Of a DNA stretch of 64,000 bases, positions 58,631 through 64,000 are shown in pieces. The notes beneath the pieces are model-generated. The model was not told where the DNA came from and made no database searches. It saw only the letters and a list, made by a program, of their open reading frames with translations. A program made the translations under genes and the position numbers. Within the stretch, counting starts at the first letter, position 1, and every line of letters starts with the position of its first letter. This DNA is from a bacterium. Its GTDB lineage: Bacteria; UBA10199; JACPAL01; GCA-016699445. The DNA is taken from positions 1 to 64,000 of the forward strand of contig DATIGE010000064.1 of assembly GCA_035454885.1 (NCBI GenBank), read 5' to 3'.

Positions 58631-59574
58631 GCGGCGATTCCGGCGGCATCGCCATCGAGGCCAAGGATCTCACGCGACTCTTCGGCGGCGTCACCGCGGT
58701 CGATCACGTGAGTTTTCAAATCCGGTACGGCGAGATCTTCGGCTTCCTGGGAGCCAACGGCGCCGGCAAGAGCACCACCATCCGCATGCTCTGCGGCATC
58801 TTGGAGCCGACCTCGGGAACGGCGCGCGTGGCGGGCTTCGACGTCGTCGAGGACCCCGAGAGGATCAAGGAGTCCATCGGTTACATGTCGCAGAAATTCA
58901 GCCTCTACAGCGACCTGACGGTCGACGAGAACCTCGAATTCTACGGAAGCATCTATCAGCTCTCGGGACAGGACTTGAAGACGCGGATGCAGGAGGTCTT
59001 GGAATTGACGGGGCTCAAGCCCTGGCAATATCATCGCGCCGATCAACTTTCCGGCGGTTGGAAGCAGAGGCTGGCCTTGGCCAACGCCCTCCTGCACAAG
59101 CCCCGCATCCTCTTCCTGGACGAGCCGACGGCCGGCATCGACCCGCTCTCGCGCCGGGCGCTTTGGGAAGTGCTCTACCGCATCGCCCACGGAGGCGTCG
59201 CCCTCTTCGTCACGACGCATTACATGGAAGAGGCCGAGCGCTGCAATCAGATCGCCTTCATCAGCCGGGGAAGACTGCTGACCCTGGGCACGCCGCAGGA
59301 ATTGAAAACGAAGGTCGGCGGCAAATTGCTGGAGGTCGAATGCCGGCCGCTCATGAAGGGGTCGAGCGTCTTCGGCAGGTTGGACGGCGTGACCGGCGTC
59401 ACCGCCTACGGGACGACGCTCCATTTGAACGTCACCGACGAGACCCAGGTCAAAGGAGAGATCCGGGCGGCGGCCGCGAAGGAGGACATCGAGGTCACGA
59501 ACGTCCGTCCGATCGCCGCCTCTCTCGAGGACGTCTTCGCCGCGCTTACGGAGGGCAGCGATGAGGCGCCTTAA
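58627..59574 (+). CDS. ABC transporter ATP-binding protein
   Basis: A 315-residue ATPase from GTG 58627 (4-bp overlap with hlyD). Walker A GANGAGKST at residues 42-50, signature LSGGWKQRLA, Walker B ILFLDEPTAGID and switch His in VTTHYMEEAE. The C-terminal about 85 residues (LLEVECRPLMKG through EDVFAALTEG) are the extension found in the YbhF/CcmA-type drug and lipid exporters. It energises the downstream permease. The next gene overlaps by 14 bp. Confidence 0.93.
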   Translation: MSGDSGGIAIEAKDLTRLFGGVTAVDHVSFQIRYGEIFGFLGANGAGKSTTIRMLCGILEPTSGTARVAGFDVVEDPERIKESIGYMSQKFSLYSDLTVDENLEFYGSIYQLSGQDLKTRMQEVLELTGLKPWQYHRADQLSGGWKQRLALANALLHKPRILFLDEPTAGIDPLSRRALWEVLYRIAHGGVALFVTTHYMEEAERCNQIAFISRGRLLTLGTPQELKTKVGGKLLEVECRPLMKGSSVFGRLDGVTGVTAYGTTLHLNVTDETQVKGEIRAAAAKEDIEVTNVRPIAASLEDVFAALTEGSDEAP

Positions 59575-60664
59575 GGCCATCCTGTGGAAGGAAGTCCTCC
59601 ACATCCTCCGCGACCCGCGGACGCTCATGATGATCATCATGATGCCCGCAATGCAGTTGACGATCTATGGCTACGCCATCAACACGGACGTCAAACACAT
59701 CCGCTCGGCCGTCTTCGACGAGGACAGGAGCCCCTTGAGCCGCCGACTCGTGCAGGCCTTCGAGCAATCCGCCTATTTCGATTTCCGGGAACACGCCCGA
59801 TCCCAGTCGGAGCTCCAGCGGATGCTCGACCGGGGAGACGCCAAGGCGGCCCTGCACATTCCGCCGGATTTCGCCAAGGACCTCCTCGCGGGACGCAATG
59901 CACTTCTGCAACTTCTGGTCGACGGCACCGATTCGAATCCGGCCAATACCGCCTTGAACACGAGCCAGGCCATCGTCATAGCCTTCATGCAAAAGGAAAA
60001 TCTCGTGCCGGCCGCCGTCGCGCCGGTCGATTTCCGCCCGCGCCTCTGGTACAACCCGGACCTGAAAAGCGTCTATTTCATGGTGCCAGGACTCGTGGGC
60101 CTGCTCCTGCAGGTCTTGATCCCGATGATCACCGCCACGGCGATCGTGCGCGAGAAGGAGCGGGGGAACATCGAGCAGCTGCTGGTCACCCCGATCCGGC
60201 GCTGGGAACTGATGCTCGGGAAACTGATCCCCTACGTCGGCATCGGGATGGTCATCGCCCTCCTGATCGTCACGGCGGCGCGCTTCCTCTTCTCGGTCCC
60301 GATCCGCGGGAATTTATTCACGCTGATGGCCACGTCCTTCCTCTTCCTGTCGGTCTGCCTGGGAGTGGGGCTCTTCGCCTCAACGGTGGCGAACAACCAG
60401 CAACAGGCGGCCCAGATGGTCATGTTCCTCGTGCCGCCGTCGATCCTCCTTTCGGGCTTCATCTTCCCTCGGGAGAGCATGCCGCGGTTGATCTATTATT
60501 TGAGCTTCGGAATCCCTCTCACGTACTACCTGACCATCGTGCGCGGCATCATCCTGAAGGGATTGGGGTGGATGGATCTCTGGAAACAGATCCTGCCTCT
60601 CGTGGTCATGTCGATCGGCGTCCTGACGATGAGCGTGCTGAAGTTCCGCAAGCGCTTGAGCTGA
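59561..60664 (+). CDS. ABC-2 type transporter permease
   Basis: A 367-residue permease of the YbhS/YbhR (ABC-2) group. One N-terminal helix (DPRTLMMIIMMPAMQLTIYG), a large extracytoplasmic region with a DEDRSPLSRRLVQAFEQSAY stretch, then five helices from residue about 180 on (FMVPGLVGLLLQVLIPMITA, MVIALLIVTAARFLFSV and others). Members export drugs, lipids or antibiotics. Only one permease gene is present, so it probably acts as a homodimer, whereas YbhS and YbhR are a pair. Ends the TolC-HlyD-ABC operon. Confidence 0.9.
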   Translation: MRRLKAILWKEVLHILRDPRTLMMIIMMPAMQLTIYGYAINTDVKHIRSAVFDEDRSPLSRRLVQAFEQSAYFDFREHARSQSELQRMLDRGDAKAALHIPPDFAKDLLAGRNALLQLLVDGTDSNPANTALNTSQAIVIAFMQKENLVPAAVAPVDFRPRLWYNPDLKSVYFMVPGLVGLLLQVLIPMITATAIVREKERGNIEQLLVTPIRRWELMLGKLIPYVGIGMVIALLIVTAARFLFSVPIRGNLFTLMATSFLFLSVCLGVGLFASTVANNQQQAAQMVMFLVPPSILLSGFIFPRESMPRLIYYLSFGIPLTYYLTIVRGIILKGLGWMDLWKQILPLVVMSIGVLTMSVLKFRKRLS

Positions 60665-60673
60665 CGGGTTCCG

Positions 60674-62272
60674 TCACTTCCTGAGAATGCCTTCCAGGAC
60701 ATTCTTCCCCAACACCACGGAGGCCGCGAGAACCCCTCCCATCAGCGCCCCGCCGAAACCGACAGAGGCGACGTCTTGTCCCGTCAAATAAAGGCCGTCC
60801 ACCGGCGTGCGGGGCCTCAACCAACGCAGCCGGAAGCGTTCGGGCGTATGATCGAGCCCGTAGATTTCGCCGTGATCGTAATTCGCGAAATGCCGCGTCG
60901 ACAGGGGGGTCGATACCTCCGAATAGTCCACCTTCCCCCGGATCTGCGGAACCATGCGGTAGACGTTTTCAAGGAGGCGGCCCGCCAATTTGGATTTCAG
61001 GCCCTCGTAATCGCCGCCGCGCTTCATCCAGGGCGTGTCCCGCCATTTCTCGAACCATTCATAAGGGACGAATCCCACGGCCTCCATCGTCGCCGTTCCG
61101 GGGTGTTTCCGGTCCCAGTCCGGATCCTTGGCCGAGGGAAACGAAATATAGGTGACGGGAAGGGGGGCTTCGGGGTCGCGGATGTAATTTGCGATGTTCG
61201 CGTCGTGGTCATAGCCGGGATAGACCCAAAAATTGGACGCCGGCAGCCCGTGGTCCGCGGCCGTGCCCTTGAGTCCGATGTAGAGGCAAACGTGGGCAAG
61301 AGAAGGCGAGACCTGACGGAGCTTCCGGGTCAGGCCGAGGGATTCGGAGAGGGGTGAGGGCAACATTTTTCCGAACGTATTGAAGACCCCCGCGTCGCTC
61401 ACGACGGTCTTGGCGGCGATCCGGTCCCCGTTGGCGAGCCGGACGCCCGCGGCCCTACCGTTCTCGACCAGGATCTCCGCAACCTCGGCCTTGACCAAGA
61501 CGCGCCCCCCGGCGCCTTCGATCTCCGGAAAGATGGCTTCCGCGATGGACTCCGCGCCTCCCGCCGGGTAGGAACCGCCCTCATAGTAGTGCCTTGCGAC
61601 GATGGCATGGATGGCGAAGCTCGACCGGCGGGGGGGAAGTCCGTAGTCGCCGTACTGCGACGCCAGGACGCCGATCAGTTTCTCGTTTTTCGTCAAGGAC
61701 GAGAGCACGTCCCAGGTCGTCCGGTCGGACAGCTTGAGGAATCGGCGCCGGAGGAAGGGCGCGGCCACGGCGGCGGGAATCGGTGGAAGGGCCTTTTCCA
61801 TAAAATACCCGCGGGCGGCCCGTGACACCTCGTCCACGAGATCAAAATAACCATCGATCACGGGGCCTTCTCCGGGGAAATAATCCTTAAGCCTGGACTT
61901 GAGGTTCTCGCGCCCGGCCACGAAGTCGTAGACCTCGTCGCGGCCGTTCTGATGAAAGACCGCCCGGTCGTAGACCTCCGGCATGGGCGCCCAGGTGAGC
62001 CTTCCCCCGGAGACGGCGTCGCAGACCTTCCGAAGGACCGAGTTTTTCCGCTGCATCTCGCCCACGTAGTGGATGCCGACGTCCCACCGGTACCCCTTGC
62101 GCTCAAAGGTATGCGTGAACCCGCCGGCGACGTAGTGCCTCTCCAAAACCAGAACGCGGCGGCCTTCGCGGGCGAGCAATGCGGCGGCGGACAGCCCCCC
62201 GATGCCCGAACCAATGACGACGGCATCCCAGGACTCTTTCGCCAGATCGGTTTTGTAAACGCGTGCGGGCAT
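60674..62272 (-). CDS. phytoene-desaturase/retinol-saturase family oxidoreductase
   Basis: A 532-residue flavoprotein. Dinucleotide-binding motif DAVVIGSGIGGLSAAAL (GSGIGG at 21-26) with ERH at 44-46, followed by VAGGFTHTFERKGYRWDVGI. The C-terminus has GLYLTGQDVASVGFGGALMG, the family's second FAD motif. It resembles CrtI/CrtH and all-trans-retinol 13,14-reductase proteins. The substrate may be a carotenoid, retinoid or other polyprenoid. No carotenoid gene is nearby. The start at 62272 (MPARVYK) has no ribosome-site match. Convergent with the permease gene. Confidence 0.87.
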   Translation of the reverse strand: MPARVYKTDLAKESWDAVVIGSGIGGLSAAALLAREGRRVLVLERHYVAGGFTHTFERKGYRWDVGIHYVGEMQRKNSVLRKVCDAVSGGRLTWAPMPEVYDRAVFHQNGRDEVYDFVAGRENLKSRLKDYFPGEGPVIDGYFDLVDEVSRAARGYFMEKALPPIPAAVAAPFLRRRFLKLSDRTTWDVLSSLTKNEKLIGVLASQYGDYGLPPRRSSFAIHAIVARHYYEGGSYPAGGAESIAEAIFPEIEGAGGRVLVKAEVAEILVENGRAAGVRLANGDRIAAKTVVSDAGVFNTFGKMLPSPLSESLGLTRKLRQVSPSLAHVCLYIGLKGTAADHGLPASNFWVYPGYDHDANIANYIRDPEAPLPVTYISFPSAKDPDWDRKHPGTATMEAVGFVPYEWFEKWRDTPWMKRGGDYEGLKSKLAGRLLENVYRMVPQIRGKVDYSEVSTPLSTRHFANYDHGEIYGLDHTPERFRLRWLRPRTPVDGLYLTGQDVASVGFGGALMGGVLAASVVLGKNVLEGILRK

Positions 62273-62296
62273 GAAAATGACCCCCTGAGTTTTGGG

Positions 62297-62325
62297 TTGC
62301 AGGCGACGGCATGAAATCCTATATT
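62297..62325 (+). promoter_or_regulatory. putative promoter of a leaderless gene
   Basis: TTGCAG at 62297-62302, 17-bp spacer, TATATT at 62320-62325. The expected start site near 62332 is 2 bp before the ATG at 62334, and there is no Shine-Dalgarno sequence. Confidence 0.6.
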
Positions 62326-62333
62326 TTATTCTT

Positions 62334-62615
62334 ATGAAAAAGAAAATCTCGCAGTGGGCCGCCTTGGCGGCCGTCATCGTCTTCGCCGGATCGCCCCTGA
62401 CCGCCTTGGCCGGGGAGGTCAAGACGAAGGAAGAGCCCGAGAAATGCGGGGGATACCACGACGGCCAGTATCACCTGAAGTGCAAGGACGAGAAGACAGC
62501 CAAAGAGGGCTACGTCGAACGCGAGCACAAGTGGAAGAATCCGTTCTCGGGGTTCACGAAGGCCTCCGGCACGTCCAAGACCAAGAAACAGGGGTCGATG
62601 CCTCATTCGAGGTGA
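62334..62615 (+). CDS. small secreted His/Cys-containing protein
   Basis: A 93-residue protein with a clear signal peptide ([20 protein letters not shown]). The mature segment [20 protein letters not shown] contains two Cys and two His, and the C-terminus is basic ([20 protein letters not shown]). It could be a small metal- or disulfide-containing periplasmic protein; unrecognised. It has a promoter immediately upstream and is followed by yacG after 4 bp. Confidence 0.6.
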   Translation: MKKKISQWAALAAVIVFAGSPLTALAGEVKTKEEPEKCGGYHDGQYHLKCKDEKTAKEGYVEREHKWKNPFSGFTKASGTSKTKKQGSMPHSR

Positions 62616-62619
62616 TGCC

Positions 62620-62829
62620 ATGGCCGCGGCACCCAGGTGTCCTCATTGTCTCGGGCCGAGCCGGTGGGAGGACAACCCTCACCGTCCTTTCTGCTGCGAA
62701 CGCTGCCGGATGATCGACCTGGGCCACTGGCTGAAGGGCGACTACAAGCTGCCGGAGGACGCCAACCGCCTCTCCGAGGAAGAAATCGCCGTCTTGGAGC
62801 GGGAGTCCAAGGAATCAACGGTGCACTAG
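62620..62829 (+). CDS. yacG: YacG family zinc protein (DNA gyrase inhibitor)
   Basis: A 69-residue zinc-finger protein with two Cys pairs, CPHC (7-10) near the start and CCERC about 15 residues later, then [15 protein letters not shown], the typical YacG layout. YacG inhibits gyrase by binding GyrB in E. coli. Its last 7 bp (GCACTAG) fall inside the dispersed repeat on the opposite strand. Transcribed with the upstream secreted protein. Confidence 0.85.
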   Translation: MAAAPRCPHCLGPSRWEDNPHRPFCCERCRMIDLGHWLKGDYKLPEDANRLSEEEIAVLERESKESTVH

Positions 62830-62874
62830 CTTCCTTATACGAGCCGTAGCGAGCGCTGTCCCGCGGAAAGCGGG
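62823..62874 (-). repeat. hairpin-bearing dispersed repeat, copy 2
   Basis: Reading the minus strand from 62874: hairpin CCCGC-TTTCC-GCGGG, then a block containing ACAGCGCTCGCTACGGCTCG and TATAAGGAAGCTAGTGC. It begins 1 bp after the stop of the YciI gene, as copy 1 begins shortly after the plsC stop. The match to copy 1 in the 36-bp block differs at only a few bases. Confidence 0.75.
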
Positions 62875-62875
62875 A

Positions 62876-63142
62876 TTAAGGCAAGACCTTCTCGAACGGC
62901 TTGATCTCGTATCTCTCGAACACCCGGTGCATCACGTAGGGGTCGGTCTTCGCGATCAACTCCACCTCCGTCTTGGTCGCCACGTCGAACACGATCAGGC
63001 TTCCGGAACCATCGGTGAACGGACCCGCAGCCACGATCTTGCCCGCCCGGGCGAGGGCCCTTAACTTTTCGAGGTGGGCCTCCCGGTGAAGCTTCCGTAA
63101 CTCTTGACCATTTGGGGCGTCATATCCGATAAGTACATACAT
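62876..63142 (-). CDS. YciI-like protein
   Basis: An 88-residue ferredoxin-like-fold protein of the YciI family: MYVLIGYDAPNGQELRKLH, HLEKLRALARAGKIVAAGPF, TDGSGSLIVFDVATKTEVEL and DPYVMHRVFERYEIKPFEKV. The conserved His (HREAH/RxxH) and Asp-Pro are present; function is not established for this subgroup. It lies in front of lipA in the opposite direction, the two start codons overlapping in the tetranucleotide CATG (63140-63143). Confidence 0.88.
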   Translation of the reverse strand: MYVLIGYDAPNGQELRKLHREAHLEKLRALARAGKIVAAGPFTDGSGSLIVFDVATKTEVELIAKTDPYVMHRVFERYEIKPFEKVLP

Positions 63143-64000
63143 GGATCTCCCTGTATTGAATTCCCAGCCGGATCGTCAACGACTTCCTCGCTGGCTCGTG
63201 AAACCGTTCGGCTTTTCGGAAAACATCCATGCCCTGAAGTCCCGCTTGCGCGCGCGCGGCCTTCACACTGTTTGCGAAGAGGCCCGATGCCCGAATCTCG
63301 GCGAATGTTGGTCCCGTAGGACGGCCACGTTCATGATTTTGGGCGACGTCTGCACGCGGCACTGCGGTTTCTGTTCCGTGACCGCCGGCAAGCCGGCCCC
63401 GGTCGACGCCGAGGAGCCCGCGAAGGTCGCCGAAATGGTGTCCCTTTTGGAGCTTAAACACGTCGTGATCACCTGCGTGGCCCGGGACGACTTGGAGGAC
63501 GGCGGGGCGGCCCACTTCGTGAACGTCATTCAAGCGATCCGTTCGCGCGAGCCGGGTTGCAAGGTGGAAATTCTGACGACGGACTTCGGCATGAATCGAG
63601 ACGCGATGGAGACGGTCTGCCATGCGCGGCCGGACGTGTTCAATCACAACCTCGAAACGGTTCGCCGCCTCTCGCCGCGCGTCCGCCACCGGGCGAGCTA
63701 CGAGAACACGCTCGGGTTCCTGCGCCGCGTCAAGGACTTCGATCCTTCGATGGCGACCAAATCGGGCCTCATGCTGGGCCTGGGCGAGACGCGCGCGGAG
63801 GTCCTGACGGCGATGGAGGACCTGAGGAACGCCGGTTGTTCGATTCTCACCATCGGCCAATACTTGAGGCCGGAGTCCCGGAATCTGCCGGTCGTCGCAT
63901 ACGTCGAACCCAAGGTTTTCGAGGATTATGAAAAGATCGGATACGACATGGGCTTTGAATCCGTCGCCTCCGGCCCCTTTGTCCGTAGCTCCTACCACGC
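63141..64000 (+). CDS. lipA: lipoyl synthase, 3' end outside window
   Basis: A radical SAM enzyme that inserts sulfur at C6 and C8 of octanoyl groups to make lipoate. The auxiliary-cluster Cys45, Cys50 and Cys56 (CEEARCPNLGECW) and the radical SAM CxxxCxxC (Cys71, Cys75, Cys78 in CTRHCGFC) are intact, as is the RSSY segment at the end of the visible 286 codons, so almost the whole protein is seen. The start is ATG 63141; it overlaps the start of the divergent YciI gene by 2 bp. No lipB is present in the window. Confidence 0.95.
   Translation, partial: MDLPVLNSQPDRQRLPRWLVKPFGFSENIHALKSRLRARGLHTVCEEARCPNLGECWSRRTATFMILGDVCTRHCGFCSVTAGKPAPVDAEEPAKVAEMVSLLELKHVVITCVARDDLEDGGAAHFVNVIQAIRSREPGCKVEILTTDFGMNRDAMETVCHARPDVFNHNLETVRRLSPRVRHRASYENTLGFLRRVKDFDPSMATKSGLMLGLGETRAEVLTAMEDLRNAGCSILTIGQYLRPESRNLPVVAYVEPKVFEDYEKIGYDMGFESVASGPFVRSSYH

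Overview
The window is a GC-rich bacterial chromosome segment of about 64 kb, densely packed on both strands with short operons. It contains no rRNA, CRISPR array, transposase, integrase or phage gene. Many lipoproteins, outer-membrane and periplasmic proteins (OmpA, TolC, L,D-transpeptidase, BON) point to a Gram-negative cell. A TIGR02147-type regulator beside a lipoprotein with a Cys-rich, GNP-containing N-terminus, the many secreted proteins of unknown function, and a diadenylate cyclase fused to YbbR suggest a deltaproteobacterial-grade or Bdellovibrionota-like lineage. That placement is inference; no marker here settles it.

Region 1 (1-8.8 kb) is the most distinctive. After the end of an alpha/beta hydrolase lies an island of small envelope and stress proteins: an eight-loop EF-hand protein, a DUF4382 lipoprotein, two DUF1328 membrane peptides, two CsbD proteins (one on the minus strand), a BON protein, a DUF3309 peptide, a 48-residue orphan and an OmpA-domain protein. 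Seven transcription units in this island, and none that I found elsewhere in the window, begin with the same composite promoter. An 18-bp operator (TAGGGAAATCCCCCAGTC) starts exactly 38 bp upstream of a TTGT -35 element. A second conserved block abuts the -35, and a TAnnnT -10 follows 17 bp later (18 bp in one copy). This looks like a locally encoded stress regulon under one unknown activator. It is interrupted by a lipase gene that lacks the promoter.

Region 2 (8.8-13.6 kb) holds an ArsR-family repressor with a clear palindromic operator, a secreted protein with a decayed second copy on the other side of arsR, a tRNA-Lys/tRNA-Glu pair, a lipoprotein MsrA-MsrB fusion, a GlsB/YeaQ peptide, a VOC protein and a beta-carbonic anhydrase. 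Region 3 (13.6-32.4 kb) mixes methyltransferases and orphans with lipid-related enzymes (phosphopantetheinyl transferase, divergent diacylglycerol-kinase-like protein, FAD oxidoreductase, DUF4442 hotdog protein), an unusual HATPase protein, a prohibitin-like protein with a CoA transferase, Dus, an EEP-fold hydrolase and Maf. Region 4 (32.4-40.4 kb) is mostly housekeeping: endopeptidase, BipA, Uup, GreB, PlsC, a GGQ release-factor-like protein and a stomatin/NfeD pair.

Region 5 (40.5-54.4 kb) carries the TIGR02147 regulator and its lipoprotein, a two-component system divergent from a VWA-PspA-membrane-peptide operon (a candidate envelope-stress module), the diadenylate cyclase, a C45-type acyltransferase, an L,D-transpeptidase, PrmA and an FKBP. 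Region 6 (54.4-64 kb) has a bacterial deoxyhypusine-synthase homologue, a compact TolC-HlyD-ABC exporter, a carotenoid/retinol-saturase-type oxidoreductase, YacG, YciI and the start of lipA. A hairpin-bearing dispersed repeat occurs twice, after plsC and after the YciI gene. No stretch over 300 bp is without a gene. All functional calls are from reading the translations; no database search was possible.
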